Of a stretch of DNA of 64,000 nucleotides, positions 1-9,175 are shown piece after piece. The stretch lies in NCBI RefSeq assembly GCF_038006205.1, contig NZ_JBBOUU010000001.1:2172001-2236000 (forward strand), read 5' to 3'. Made by a program: the position numbers and the translations under genes. Each line of letters begins with the position of its first letter. The stretch's first letter is position 1. This stretch comes from Solibacillus sp. FSL R7-0668. Its GTDB lineage: Bacteria > Bacillota > Bacilli > Bacillales_A > Planococcaceae. The notes below the pieces were generated by a model. The model was not told the origin of the DNA, searched no databases, and saw nothing but the letters and a program-made list of their open reading frames with translations.

Positions 1-19
1 TTGAATTTTTAGGGTGTTT

Positions 20-320
20 ATTGGCTCATAGTTGAGGATGACATGTAGATTCACTCCTCAGTGCATTCAATTCGTTTCAAAAATGCTTTATTGTGTGCGT
101 TTATACTGAATTTAATGGTAAAATACGGTTAATCGAGCATAAAGTTCTGAAAAACGAGCATAAAAATGAAAATTCGAGCATAAATCACGAAAAAACGAGC
201 ATAAATCACGAAAAAACGAGCATAAAAATCAAATATCGAGCATATTTCCACGTAAAGTGGTCATTCATACCGCCTATCTATAAATAATTGTGAATAACAA
301 CCCTAAAATTCGGTGATGAA
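20..320 (-). repeat. Phased-repeat element E1 (TTTATGCTCG subfamily)
   Basis: On the plus strand the core CGAGCAT begins at 134, 155, 175, 196, 217 and 237, a spacing of 20-21 bp. The conserved tail lies at 20-130 and includes GAGGATGACATGTAG. The element is drawn on the minus strand because array then tail reads in that direction. It is an inverted, diverged copy of the element at 11065-11352, including the flank ATAGATAGGCGGTATGAAT. A short open frame at 93-287 is probably not a gene: a 20-21 bp period does not keep a codon phase and no ribosome site is visible. The rest of 1-428 shows no gene. Confidence 0.8.
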
Positions 321-428
321 CCTGTTTATTAGAATCTTTACATAACTTATTAGAACAATCACACTATATATTAGAAGAACCTAAAAAAGAGAGCTACCCA
401 CAATAATATGAGCAGCTCCTTTGCTTGC

Positions 429-653
429 TTATCGCATCATTAAAAAGAACATAATCATTTGCGCTATAGCCGGTATGAATAAGGCGAGTATTAACGAAAG
501 GATTGCCCCCATTTTCGCCTTTTTGATGCGTGTTTCATCCCCTACTTTTAGCTGTTGGAAAAAGGTTAACGTAAAATAAAAGCAGCTAATAAAAAATAGT
601 GGCGGAATGAATGATAACCAGTATACCAAGCCAGATTGACTCATTAGTTCCAT
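429..653 (-). CDS. Small two-helix membrane protein, unknown function
   Basis: Encodes about 74 residues with two hydrophobic segments, around residues 8-30 and 48-72, separated by a short basic linker. I do not recognise the family. The start is placed at the ATG at 653 because a GGGGG ribosome site sits seven bases upstream; an ATG further upstream at 686 lacks one. The gene stands alone between a repeat element and the dehydrogenase gene. It could be a small inner-membrane accessory protein, but nothing in the sequence gives a role. Confidence 0.6.
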   Translation of the reverse strand: MELMSQSGLVYWLSFIPPLFFISCFYFTLTFFQQLKVGDETRIKKAKMGAILSLILALFIPAIAQMIMFFLMMR

Positions 654-795
654 AAGTTTTCCCCCTGCAATCGACATTCTATTCATTGTACCATGAAATC
701 AGCCTCTAAATTTACATTTCTTCTCCATATACAATGACTTCGGAACTTATTCCTCATCTAACTCAAACTTAAATATTTCATTAGAATGATGCACT

Positions 796-828
796 AAAAA
801 AACCGCTAACAAAAGCTTAGCGGTTTTT
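796..828 (-). terminator. Rho-independent terminator of the dehydrogenase gene
   Basis: The stem AACCGCTAA / TTAGCGGTT has an A-rich and a T-rich arm, just downstream of the minus-strand gene ending at 842. The flanking A/T tracts could make it work in both directions. Confidence 0.85.
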
Positions 829-841
829 AAAAATGATTCAA

Positions 842-1735
842 TTAGTTTGATTTCGTAAAGTTCGGGTCTAAGTAGGCTGGGTTCGGATATTTATAGAAGC
901 CTTCTCCTGTCGAAATCCCCATTTTTCCCTGGTCAATCATTTCACGTTTAATTTTTTCAGCAACGAATTTAGCTGCTGGGTCTTTTTCTGCGCGCATTAA
1001 GTTTAAGTTGTACGGCGTTTCCATACCAACAATGTCATAAATTGCGAAAGGTCCGCGTGGTGCGCCTGTTGAAATCATCCAGTTTTTGTCGATTGTTTGT
1101 GGATCGGCAATATCTTTTACCCATAATTCCATTGCGGCTGATAAGAATGGCACTAACAATGTGTTTAAAATATAGCCTGGTTGCTCCTTTTTCAGCACGA
1201 ATGGAATCATCTGAATGGCACGTGCGAAATCCGCTACTTGCTCCACATATTGTACATCTGTACCTGGATGTCCCATAACCTCTGCAGTGTTATTTTGCCA
1301 AATCGAATTAGCAAAGTGTAACGCCAAGAATTTTTCGGGACGCCCCGTAAATGCTGCAAACTGGCTTGGTAATAATGTCGATGAGTTTGATGCAAATACT
1401 GTTTTTTTCGGTGCAACCTTTGCTAAATTCTCATAGAAGCTTTGTTTGATTTCGATACGCTCAGGTACAGCCTCAATTACGAGGTCAGCATCCTTTGTCG
1501 CCGCTGCTAAATCTGTGAAATAAGAAAAACTAGCCAATGCTTTTTCCGCGCGCGCCTCATCTTTAAAATAAGCACCATATGTGTCTTTCAATGCGATCAT
1601 TCGTGTTTTGGCTGCTTCAATTGCGCCTTCATTAATATCATAAACACTTACGTTAAAGCCAAAGAAAGCCGATTGGAATGCGATTTGGCTACCTAAAACA
1701 CCACTACCTGCGATTGTTACATTTTTGAAATTCAT
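842..1735 (-). CDS. 3-hydroxyacyl-CoA dehydrogenase, NAD-binding (3-hydroxybutyryl-CoA dehydrogenase type)
   Basis: This 297-residue protein has the N-terminal Rossmann motif GSGVLGSQIA (residues 10-19) and the ASNSSTL and LHFAN segments expected around the catalytic Ser and His of the family. The C-terminal helical domain follows from about residue 185. Its length matches single-domain HBD/FadB-like enzymes that oxidise L-3-hydroxyacyl-CoA with NAD. The usual HFFNP motif is altered to HFANS, so the substrate may differ. It starts at ATG 1735 after an AGGAGAGG-like site and is divergent from a LuxR-type regulator gene, which may control it (inference). Confidence 0.85.
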   Translation of the reverse strand: MNFKNVTIAGSGVLGSQIAFQSAFFGFNVSVYDINEGAIEAAKTRMIALKDTYGAYFKDEARAEKALASFSYFTDLAAATKDADLVIEAVPERIEIKQSFYENLAKVAPKKTVFASNSSTLLPSQFAAFTGRPEKFLALHFANSIWQNNTAEVMGHPGTDVQYVEQVADFARAIQMIPFVLKKEQPGYILNTLLVPFLSAAMELWVKDIADPQTIDKNWMISTGAPRGPFAIYDIVGMETPYNLNLMRAEKDPAAKFVAEKIKREMIDQGKMGISTGEGFYKYPNPAYLDPNFTKSN

Positions 1736-1865
1736 AAGAACCTCTCCTTTGAAAGAATAGTAATAATATTGCTTATACCTTTATATTAAAGCGCTTTCAT
1801 GTGATATGATACGTATAAACAACGGTTATTTTATAAACAAATTACATATAAATGTAGGTGAAACC

Positions 1866-2950
1866 ATGACACACGAACAATTTCCATATTTGCTATTTTT
1901 AAAAATGTATCGAAGTGACCTGCAAAATGAAGCGACCGCGTACATCGAGAGTATTCCCGATTTAACCGCAATTGAAAAGCGCCAATTTCATCTTATTTCA
2001 ATATCATTTTTGCAATTTTTAGCTAATCAAATGAAGCAGCAACAAGTTAATTTAGAAGCACTCCGATATTGGGTGCGTGTGCATCAGCATAGTTTGCCAG
2101 TTGATAAAACGCGCTATTTTCCAATCACAATGGAACATGTTTTACGTACAGTATTAGATTCAGTTGACCATTCCAACAAAGAAGCCATTTTAGCAACCCA
2201 TGTGGAGATTATGAATCAGAGTATGCGCTCGTTTATGCAATTGCTTGAAAAGCCGATTGCTGCAATCGAATTATCCCAAACTTCATTCAAACAGCTTGAT
2301 GCGTTTAGTATAGATTTGATTCAATTGAATGGTACTGAGGATTTACCATTACTGCTTGTGAAGGCTGAGGAAATTTTTCAATTTAAGCGCTGCATTTTTT
2401 TAGTTACAACCCATGGCTCAATAAATTTTCCGGTGTTATTGGAGCAGATTTGCTAAAAGTCCAACGCATGCAAGGAAATATTGAATTAGAGCCTGTTTTT
2501 GCATTAAAAAAGCCCATTTTCTTAAAGGAACCAGCGCCTTATGTGCAACAGGTTGCCATTGATTTATTTGAGCTTTCCTCCGTCATATTTATTCCGATTG
2601 AATATGAACAGCAGCTATATGGCTGGATATCCTTTGACCAAATGGGTGAAACATTTGAATGTGACAACGAAAAATTGTTTTTACTTGAACAAGCAGGCAA
2701 GCGTCTTGGTATGTACTTGGCTCGCAAACAGCTGCGCAATCAATTGAATCATCGCATACAGCTAAGCGAGAAGGAATATACGATTTTGTATTTGCTTGCG
2801 GAAGGCTATAAAAATAAAGAAATTGCCAGTGTTCTGTTTTTAAGTGAATATACGGTGCGTGATTATGTGCAACGATTAATGGACAAATTACAGGCGAACA
2901 ACCGCACCCAAATTATTTCGACCGCTTTTCGTATGGGGCTGGTGGAATGA
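1866..2950 (+). pseudogene. GAF + LuxR-type HTH regulator, frameshifted in a T7 run
   Basis: Two overlapping frames carry one protein. The first (1866-2456) gives an N-terminal helical domain and the start of a GAF-like domain. The second (from about 2400 to 2950) continues with F-S-G-V-I-G-A-D, completes the GAF domain and ends in a LuxR-family HTH (LSEKEYTILYLLAEGYKNKE). Adding one T to the run of seven near 2394-2401 joins the frames, so a one-base deletion is the simplest reading. The start is ATG 1866 with AGGTG upstream; an earlier in-frame ATG at 1806 lacks a site. It is divergent from the 3-hydroxyacyl-CoA dehydrogenase gene. It may be a true pseudogene, a slippage-controlled gene or a sequencing error. 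Confidence 0.75.
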
Positions 2951-2981
2951 TTTTTCGAAATAACAACTAGAGGAGGTAGCT

Positions 2982-3542
2982 ATGAAACGAATCGTTATTT
3001 TAACAATCGGTCCTACCCATAGTGGAAAAACGACAATTGCGCGGCAGCTTGAACAGGCGTTTCCCCATTTTATTGTCCTCGATCAAGACAAACAGGCGGA
3101 ATTTTTAAATACGCATTATGAAAAGCTTGTACCACAAAGCGGACCAAATACACTGAAATTTCTTATATCTGAAACATTATTGCACTATGCCATTGCCCAA
3201 ACTTCATACAATTTGATTTTGTGCAATAGTAATATCCATAAAGCACCGCGCCAGCAGCTATTAGCACGCTTCTTCCCTGCAGAGCAATTTGTTCGCGTAT
3301 ATATTCACTTTGCTCTTGCACAAGACGTGTTACAAAACCGAATTGACAACACATTACGGGACACAAAGCTATTTCGTGACGTAACTTATACATATGAGGA
3401 ATTGCTAGAAAAACAGCTTCCACAAATCGATTCCCCCACTTGTGATGAGGTAGATTATATTTTGACGATTCATGAACAAACGACAACGCAGCAGTTAGTA
3501 AGTGAAATCGAAATGATTATACATAAGGAGCAATGTACATGA
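2982..3542 (+). CDS. P-loop NTPase / predicted small-molecule kinase
   Basis: The 186-residue product opens with a Walker A loop, GPTHSGKT (residues 10-17), and has an LDQD segment near residue 33, as in AAA_33/zeta-toxin-like kinases that phosphorylate small molecules. The substrate is unknown. An AGGAGG site precedes the ATG. It lies 31 bp after the LuxR-type gene and may be co-transcribed with it. A tiny frame overlaps its stop codon in an ATGA junction. It could equally be a tRNA- or nucleotide-modifying kinase; only the P-loop is certain. Confidence 0.7.
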   Translation: MKRIVILTIGPTHSGKTTIARQLEQAFPHFIVLDQDKQAEFLNTHYEKLVPQSGPNTLKFLISETLLHYAIAQTSYNLILCNSNIHKAPRQQLLARFFPAEQFVRVYIHFALAQDVLQNRIDNTLRDTKLFRDVTYTYEELLEKQLPQIDSPTCDEVDYILTIHEQTTTQQLVSEIEMIIHKEQCT

Positions 3543-3583
3543 CGATAATCGGCGTATGCTTCGATTCGTTCAATCATCAATAG
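3539..3583 (+). CDS. Possible 14-residue translationally coupled peptide
   Basis: An ATG overlaps the TGA of the upstream kinase gene (ATGA) and opens a 14-codon frame ending in TAG at 3581. The same frame continues for another 13 codons to TGA at 3623 with coding-like composition (RQKNAFIEILEQK). It may therefore be the remnant of a slightly longer small gene interrupted by an amber codon. No homology is recognised. Confidence 0.25.
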   Translation: MTIIGVCFDSFNHQ

Positions 3584-3617
3584 CGTCAAAAAAACGCGTT
3601 TATCGAAATACTAGAGC

Positions 3618-3645
3618 AAAAGTGAGATTTCCTCTCGCTTTTTTG
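3618..3645 (+). terminator. Rho-independent terminator
   Basis: AAAAGTGAGA pairs with TCTCGCTTTT (one G-U) across a five-base loop and is followed by a T run. It closes the 1866-3583 transcription unit. Confidence 0.85.
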
Positions 3646-3766
3646 TGTTTTGGAGATATTTTATCAGGTTATGAAACATATATTCATTAAAGAAGCTGTG
3701 AATTGGCGAATCGATTTTAATCGATTCCTATTGATTACAAAAAAATAATCGTTAGAGGTGACATTG

Positions 3767-5023
3767 ATGGATAAACAAAAATCTTCGACAGTAGAATTCA
3801 AACGTAAATTAACGAATGATGTAAAAAGGGAAATTATTGCATTTGCGAATACTCAAGGTGGCGAGCTCTATATTGGTATTGATGATGACGGCTCCGTAGT
3901 AGGTTTAAAAAATGCCAAGAAAGCATTCAAATTGGTTAAGAATACGCTACGTAATAGCATTCAACCAGATATTTCAGGACATAACTGTATAGAACTTGAA
4001 ACAATTGACGACAAAGAAATCATCAAAATTTCTGTGTCACGTGGTACTAAACGTCCCTATCATTTGAAAAATAAAGGAATGAATCCATCCGGTGTATTTA
4101 TTCGCGATGGTAGTTCGATTACAAAGGCATCCGAAGAAAAAATCCGTCAAATGATTCTCGAAACAGATAGCACCCATTTTGAAACAATGCGCAGTATCCA
4201 ACAAGACTTAACATTCCACGATGCGTTAGAAGTATTTAATAAACAGGGGAAAAAGTTTGGTCCGAAGCAGCAACGAAAGCTTGGCTTACTAACAGAGGAC
4301 GGTTATTTTACTAATTTAGGTTTACTTTTTTCGGATCAATGTGAACACAGCATTAAATGTGCACGTTTTTTAGATTCCGATAAAGTCGAAATTCAAGAGC
4401 GCAAAGAGTTTAGCGGGTCGATTTTAACTCAGGTTGAACAAGCCTTAAGCTATATGAATCATTCCTCTCGTAATGACGAGGAACATGAACGCTTCCCTGC
4501 TTATGCTTTACGTGAAGCGTTAATCAATGCCGTTACACACCGTGATTATAGCTATAATGGGAGCATCCTCGTTCACCTATACCAAAACGAAATTGAAATT
4601 ATTTCTGTTGGTGGTTTGGTAAAAGGATTGACGGCCGAGGATATTGAACTTGGCGTTTCACAAAGCCGCAATGCAAAATTAGCGCATGTTTTACACCGGT
4701 TAAAATGGATGGAAAAGTACGGTACTGGCTTGCAATGTATGGTTGAAAGCTACAAAGATAGCACAGTGTCACCTACTTGGCAAATCGGACCGAATGCCTT
4801 TGTTGTGACATTACCGAAAAAACCATTACTAGTAGTGCAAACGGAAGATGAACCTTTGACGGCTTGGTTGTCCCATCACCCTGAATTTTCAGCAAAAGAG
4901 CTCGAAACCTTTTTAAATAAAAGTAAGACAACGGTGCGCAAAATTTTAGATAAGCTCATTGTAGCCAATCAAATTGAACGCATCGGACATGGACCGAAAA
5001 CAAAATATCAAATTATCAATTGA
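3767..5023 (+). CDS. AlbA_2-domain / HATPase-like putative transcriptional regulator
   Basis: The 418-residue protein has an N-terminal AlbA_2 (Schlafen-like) domain at about 1-125, with EFKRKL and GGELYIGIDDDG motifs. A central GHKL-type ATP-binding region follows, with REALINAVTHRDYSYNG at about 245 and EKYGTGL near 325. The C-terminus (about 365-418) is a winged-helix segment. The family is usually annotated as ATP-binding DNA-binding regulators of unknown signal. The start is ATG 3767 behind AGAGGTG; a GTG at 3758 lies inside that site. It is monocistronic, between two terminators. Confidence 0.75.
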   Translation: MDKQKSSTVEFKRKLTNDVKREIIAFANTQGGELYIGIDDDGSVVGLKNAKKAFKLVKNTLRNSIQPDISGHNCIELETIDDKEIIKISVSRGTKRPYHLKNKGMNPSGVFIRDGSSITKASEEKIRQMILETDSTHFETMRSIQQDLTFHDALEVFNKQGKKFGPKQQRKLGLLTEDGYFTNLGLLFSDQCEHSIKCARFLDSDKVEIQERKEFSGSILTQVEQALSYMNHSSRNDEEHERFPAYALREALINAVTHRDYSYNGSILVHLYQNEIEIISVGGLVKGLTAEDIELGVSQSRNAKLAHVLHRLKWMEKYGTGLQCMVESYKDSTVSPTWQIGPNAFVVTLPKKPLLVVQTEDEPLTAWLSHHPEFSAKELETFLNKSKTTVRKILDKLIVANQIERIGHGPKTKYQIIN

Positions 5024-5030
5024 GTGCTCA

Positions 5031-5054
5031 CCTCACGTTATTTTTTACGTGAGG
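5031..5054. terminator. Bidirectional terminator between convergent genes
   Basis: CCTCACGT and ACGTGAGG form a perfect stem around a T-rich loop, between genes ending at 5023 (+) and 5071 (-). Confidence 0.8.
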
Positions 5055-5070
5055 TTATTTTGTTGCAGCA

Positions 5071-5445
5071 CTACTTTTTCTCCACCACTAAATACCGATT
5101 ATCCTTCACTGAATAATCACCGTATTCCCTACTTAATGTGACGGAGCTTAGCTTCTTTTTATCATTGACAAAGACAATTTTAAAATTCGACTCCAGCACT
5201 TCTCCACCACCGAAACCCATCGAAATGCCGAGCGATTCTTCCATCATTTCCGTTGTTGTATAAGGACCGAATGCAACAGCCTTTGTCCATTCAAAATTCG
5301 TGACTTTGGTTAAATCAATCGTTGTTTCCCCTTGTTCCAGAAAATTAATTAATTTCCCTCTATCCACAGTATATTGTGAAGCATTAAATGCCCAATAAAA
5401 AATGACACCGACTATAAGTGCAACGCTTATAATAAAATATTTCAT
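5071..5445 (-). CDS. Membrane-anchored hypothetical protein
   Basis: About 124 residues: one N-terminal membrane segment (residues 3-20), then a soluble domain with a conserved-looking GFGGGE stretch. The start is ATG 5445, because GGAG lies seven to eight bases upstream; an in-frame ATG at 5460 precedes that site. It is the second gene of a pair with 5479-5973. The family was not recognised. The layout suggests an exported, anchored domain facing the outside. Confidence 0.6.
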   Translation of the reverse strand: MKYFIISVALIVGVIFYWAFNASQYTVDRGKLINFLEQGETTIDLTKVTNFEWTKAVAFGPYTTTEMMEESLGISMGFGGGEVLESNFKIVFVNDKKKLSSVTLSREYGDYSVKDNRYLVVEKK

Positions 5446-5478
5446 AATAACTCCAATCAAAAGTATTAATTACTCGAA

Positions 5479-5973
5479 CTATTGATGCCATTCCATTAAG
5501 TAAACTTTTTTGTATGCTTGACTGTAAACGCCAATAATATAATCATTGCCACCATTTTCTGCTTGATGAAAATAATAATCCCCTACCGAAAATTCGACCG
5601 GATGCTCATCAAATGCTTCGCGAATAGCTATCTGTGTTTCTTTATCACTTAGATGCGTATCGATTGTATTGGCTATAAAACGATTGACCTTGCCTAAAAT
5701 AACCTTCTCATTTTGAGCTGTAATCTCAGTGAAGTTTGCTTCGTTCGCTTCAGGTAGCTCCTGTTCATAAAGCATCACCGAATACCATTCGCCGTCTCCG
5801 CGCGCTGGATATTTTGTTGCCCAAACCTTCTCGAAACGTTGTGGCTCTGGTAATGGAACACCCCATCTTTCCTCATAACTTTCCACAATTTCAAGCATCG
5901 TTGGCTCTGGCCAAGGCTTGAAAATAAAATAGAGAGTAATGAATAGACAGCCCATTATTAGTACCCTTTTCAC
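5479..5973 (-). CDS. Exported hypothetical protein
   Basis: A 164-residue product with an N-terminal signal-anchor (residues 1-20) and a soluble region rich in acidic and aromatic residues. It starts at GTG 5973 with GGAGT nine bases upstream. The gap to the downstream gene is 33 bp, so both are likely on one transcript. There is a Cys at residue 9 but no convincing lipobox. No known family was recognised. Confidence 0.6.
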   Translation of the reverse strand: MKRVLIMGCLFITLYFIFKPWPEPTMLEIVESYEERWGVPLPEPQRFEKVWATKYPARGDGEWYSVMLYEQELPEANEANFTEITAQNEKVILGKVNRFIANTIDTHLSDKETQIAIREAFDEHPVEFSVGDYYFHQAENGGNDYIIGVYSQAYKKVYLMEWHQ

Positions 5974-6114
5974 TTGCTTACACTCCTTTTACATAGGTAC
6001 GTATTTTAATGTAGAAAGTTCCATTCGGTCCTATCGTTGTTACTTAAACTATTTAAAAACGGAATCCTATTTTCCAGTGCGTCGTCTTTACTATAGATGA
6101 AATGGGGGGATTTC

Positions 6115-6687
6115 ATGAATCTTGGGCTACGGTTCATTGAATTAATCGTATTTTTAGTCACGGCTATTTTGACCGTCATTTTAGCAATTCAACTCATTCG
6201 ATATTCCTTTAAGAAAATACCTTTTCCTAAAAAACTGACGATGGCAACCGCTGCAGGGCCCACGTTATTACTCGCAATTTTTATTTACATTCAATATTTC
6301 TTTACGTTTGGGCTCATTGAAAAAGATAATATGCAACCAGGTGTGGGACCGATCTTTTCCCTTAATGAAACCTATGCTGCAACGGTCTATTATGAACCTT
6401 ATGGTGGCGTTTTAGGTGGGGTCAATGTGTGGATGGAGGTAAAAAACGAAAAAGAGGATTCCACAAAAATTGTTTATTATGCCGATGCGAAAAGCGAAGT
6501 TGTTGTTCATTGGGAAGATGATACAACACTAGCGATTACCAATGTTGATCCTAATGATCCTAATGATCCAAATATAAATCGAAACATAACCTTAAAAATT
6601 GAACACGAAATATATCATGAGAACGGCTTGGCTTGTCAGAGCTTGTTATTGTTGAGTAGCTATGAAACTTGTTATCAATATGAATGA
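6115..6687 (+). CDS. DUF5412-like membrane protein
   Basis: About 190 residues with two N-terminal membrane segments (roughly 5-30 and 42-65) and an extracellular domain. That domain contains YYEPYGGVLGGVNVWMEV, which resembles DUF5412 proteins of Bacillus. The start is ATG 6115 with a GGGGGG site; an upstream in-frame ATG overlaps that site. Near residue 150 a tandem nine-base unit encodes NDPNDPN, a place where slippage could change length. Function is unknown. Confidence 0.6.
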   Translation: MNLGLRFIELIVFLVTAILTVILAIQLIRYSFKKIPFPKKLTMATAAGPTLLLAIFIYIQYFFTFGLIEKDNMQPGVGPIFSLNETYAATVYYEPYGGVLGGVNVWMEVKNEKEDSTKIVYYADAKSEVVVHWEDDTTLAITNVDPNDPNDPNINRNITLKIEHEIYHENGLACQSLLLLSSYETCYQYE

Positions 6688-6730
6688 AATTTCGTTAAAA
6701 GTTCACGTATAGGGATGGAGGTCAAATACT

Positions 6731-6979
6731 TTGAAAATCAAGACGTTTATTCTCGGTGTTATCTTTGTATATCTATTGATTAGCCTTCCTACGATGCTAG
6801 GGATTGGGTATGTGATTGATTGGGTTTCAGAAGCAACCTTACTACAAAAGTTTAAGGAATACGTGATTAAAGGGCTTACAAATAACGATCTTATCAAAAT
6901 ATTAATTTCAATAATCTCCAGTGCTATCTTAAGCCTGATTCTATTTAAGCGCAAAGCAAATACAAGTAAGTGGATTTGA
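6731..6979 (+). CDS. Small two-helix membrane protein
   Basis: 82 residues starting at TTG 6731 behind GGAGGT. It has hydrophobic segments at about 4-30 and 55-73 with a basic C-terminus (FKRKAN). It follows the DUF5412-like gene by 43 bp and is probably co-transcribed. Family not recognised. Confidence 0.55.
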   Translation: MKIKTFILGVIFVYLLISLPTMLGIGYVIDWVSEATLLQKFKEYVIKGLTNNDLIKILISIISSAILSLILFKRKANTSKWI

Positions 6980-7081
6980 GGTCTTTTGTTATGTACTTCT
7001 AAGCATTTCAAATGTTCATAGTAACAAAATTATTAAGTGGATTTTAAACAGTGTGAATTATCGATTATCCTGCATACTAAA

Positions 7082-7108
7082 AGGCGCTACCTGTTTTTGG
7101 TAACGCCT
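7082..7108 (-). terminator. Terminator of the sigma/DUF4179 operon
   Basis: AGGCGCTACC pairs with GGTAACGCCT with one mismatch, eight bases past the stop at 7116. Confidence 0.75.
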
Positions 7109-7115
7109 CTTCGTC

Positions 7116-8372
7116 CTATTTTACATCTAGTTCAAAACGTTCTAACACTTCAAGCTTTGGCATCTCCAACAAACTCACGTAAACATCTCCGCCAGTATCT
7201 TGGTATGTTAACTCATACTCATTTGGTCCCACTGCATGTACATACTCCGTCACAAGGCTCTCGCCAGCGCGATTTTGCACGTGTACACTAGGGTCGAAAT
7301 CATAATCAAACGCAAACGAACTCTCTACCTTAAACGTTAACGTACGCAAATGATCCTTTTCCACAATATCCGTTATAACAAGCTCACCCATTTTGCCAAA
7401 TGAAATACGTTGCGGCAATGTTTTGCTTAATCGTTTGTTAATTTCATTTCGTTCGTAAATGAGTGGCTCGTAATATAGTTGCACCACCATTTTACTTACA
7501 TCATCCGCTAATGGTTCAATAATATATTTAAATTCCGGCGCATCCGATTCCCCTCCTGTGTTAAAGTCCAAAACTTTTAGAGGCATGCCCTGTTGATCGG
7601 TAATGGTTGCCTTTAATCGTTGCTCCCCCATCAACATCGTGGTAAAGTTTGCAGCAAAACGCATTTTTAATACTGTTGAAGTGTTAGATGTCTTAAGCTC
7701 TATCACTTCATAATCAATGCCGTCCACTTGCCCTTGTTGATTGGTGGCAATCGTTTTTTCATTGTTCGCAACTTTTTGTATTGGTGTTGTGATCTGCCAA
7801 TCCCCCTTAATCCCCTCGATATATCGAATTTGAATGTTTACCTCAAAGGCATCCGGTAATTCTTCCTCAAAATCTAATTCCCATAACCCCCGATAGCCTG
7901 TGTCACTTTCTAATTCCCGTAAACCTTCAGCCTGATTCACAAGATTACCATCTACGTAAATATATAACGGATAAATATCACGAAATTCGTCCATTGAAAA
8001 AATGACATGCATCCGTTCCCCATCAAAAACGATTTCCTCAAAGGTTACCGTAATATCTGAACTCGTCACCGATTCATTTAACACAATCTTATTCGCATCA
8101 GACAACGCCACTTGAAGTCCGATATCCTGCTGTTCAATATCGTAATAAAGGTTACCGATAATCGGGACCGTCGCTAGTACACGTGCCACGGAAGGAGAAA
8201 TATAGCCTGAGAGAAGCACGAGAACTAGGGTTGAAACAAGCCCTAATACGAGTTTCATCATACGTTTTGGGCGTTTCTTCACATTTGCCTGCACACCAAT
8301 CATAATCGCTGCATCCAATTTGTCGAGTGGTACATCGATTTGCTCTATTGCTTTTTTAATATTGTTCTCCAT
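7116..8372 (-). CDS. DUF4179-domain protein, probable membrane anti-sigma factor
   Basis: The 418-residue protein has a short cytoplasmic N-terminus, one membrane segment at about residues 39-61 and a large extracytoplasmic part. The layout matches DUF4179/DUF5643 proteins that accompany ECF sigma factors in Bacillales. The cytoplasmic stub probably binds the sigma factor encoded just upstream; this is inference from context. Its ATG at 8372 (AAAGGGGGA upstream) lies 17 bp inside the end of the sigma gene, so translation is likely coupled. The ligand or stress sensed is unknown. Confidence 0.75.
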   Translation of the reverse strand: MENNIKKAIEQIDVPLDKLDAAIMIGVQANVKKRPKRMMKLVLGLVSTLVLVLLSGYISPSVARVLATVPIIGNLYYDIEQQDIGLQVALSDANKIVLNESVTSSDITVTFEEIVFDGERMHVIFSMDEFRDIYPLYIYVDGNLVNQAEGLRELESDTGYRGLWELDFEEELPDAFEVNIQIRYIEGIKGDWQITTPIQKVANNEKTIATNQQGQVDGIDYEVIELKTSNTSTVLKMRFAANFTTMLMGEQRLKATITDQQGMPLKVLDFNTGGESDAPEFKYIIEPLADDVSKMVVQLYYEPLIYERNEINKRLSKTLPQRISFGKMGELVITDIVEKDHLRTLTFKVESSFAFDYDFDPSVHVQNRAGESLVTEYVHAVGPNEYELTYQDTGGDVYVSLLEMPKLEVLERFELDVK

Positions 8373-8886
8373 AGTGACTTCCCCCTTTTAACACATATTT
8401 TTTTAACTGCTGGATGGCTCTATGTAAATTCGTTTTGACCGTTCCCTCAGGACATTGCAGCAGTTGAGCAATTTCTCTCACTGGTAAGTCTTGATAATAT
8501 TTCAGTATAATAACCGCTTTATATTTTTCATCAAGCTGCTCAATCGCCTCAAGTAAATCGAGTTTTTCATCGATTGCGGGCTCATTCACTATTTCAGTGA
8601 TTGGCTGTTCCATATAGATGATTTTGTTCTTTTTTCGAATGCTTTCAAGTGCTGTGTTTATGCAGATTTTTGTCAACCATGTAGAAAAATAAGCTGGCTC
8701 CTTCACCGTGCTAATGCTGGCAAATGCCCGCGCCACCGTTTCCTGTACAACATCCAATGCATCATTCTCATTTTTCATATATAGATATGCCATATTATAA
8801 ATTTTGAGCTTTTCGTGTTGTAGCAATTCCACAAAGGCCTTTTCATTGCCTTTTTGTGCTTTCTTCAATAAAGATTTTTGCGTCAA
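8356..8886 (-). CDS. ECF-type RNA polymerase sigma factor
   Basis: About 176 residues. Region 2 is at roughly 5-75 (MKNENDALDVVQETVARAF), a charged linker follows, and region 4 is at about 115-170 (LPVREIAQLLQCPEGTVKTN). The length fits the ECF group. The TTG at 8886 is preferred because AGGTGGGAGG precedes it and the protein then begins at region 2. An ATG at 8961 would add 25 residues without a ribosome site. It overlaps the DUF4179 gene, forming a sigma/anti-sigma pair. Self-regulation is expected but I could not identify a clear promoter. Confidence 0.8.
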   Translation of the reverse strand: MTQKSLLKKAQKGNEKAFVELLQHEKLKIYNMAYLYMKNENDALDVVQETVARAFASISTVKEPAYFSTWLTKICINTALESIRKKNKIIYMEQPITEIVNEPAIDEKLDLLEAIEQLDEKYKAVIILKYYQDLPVREIAQLLQCPEGTVKTNLHRAIQQLKKYVLKGGSHYGEQY

Positions 8887-9108
8887 CGTCCTCCCACCTT
8901 TCTTACTTGTTAGATGTACTTCACTACCAAAACGTTTCAAATTTTTGAATAAATTTACCATAAATAAAAACCAGCGCTTCTCAGATTATTTACCAATGTT
9001 CGCCTTTTCATTGTACTTTCAGGAATTTAAAACTGTTTCGCAATTTATAATGTTCATATTCTCTGTATTACCAACTCGCTCATTTTGAGGGACAGCTTTA
9101 AAACACCA

Positions 9109-9141
9109 AATAACCCCACACTTCTACAATGTGAGGTTATT
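9109..9141 (-). terminator. Terminator of the 9176-11002 operon
   Basis: AATAACCCCACA pairs with TGTGAGGTTATT with one mismatch, downstream of the stop at 9176. Confidence 0.65.
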
Positions 9142-9175
9142 CCTATAATTTTCTTATCAATAATGTAGCACACGC

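Noticed and set aside
93-287. 64-codon open frame across element E1
   Set aside because: It spans the phased repeats, whose 20-21 bp period does not keep codon phase. It starts at GTG without a ribosome site, and the equivalent frame in E2 differs.
3758-5023. AlbA_2 protein as part of a phage-defence system
   Set aside because: It stands alone between terminators with no effector gene nearby; family members are commonly plain regulators.
6550-6580. GATCCTAAT tandem unit as a variable-number repeat locus
   Set aside because: Only about two and a half units; too few to claim variability, though noted in the gene entry.
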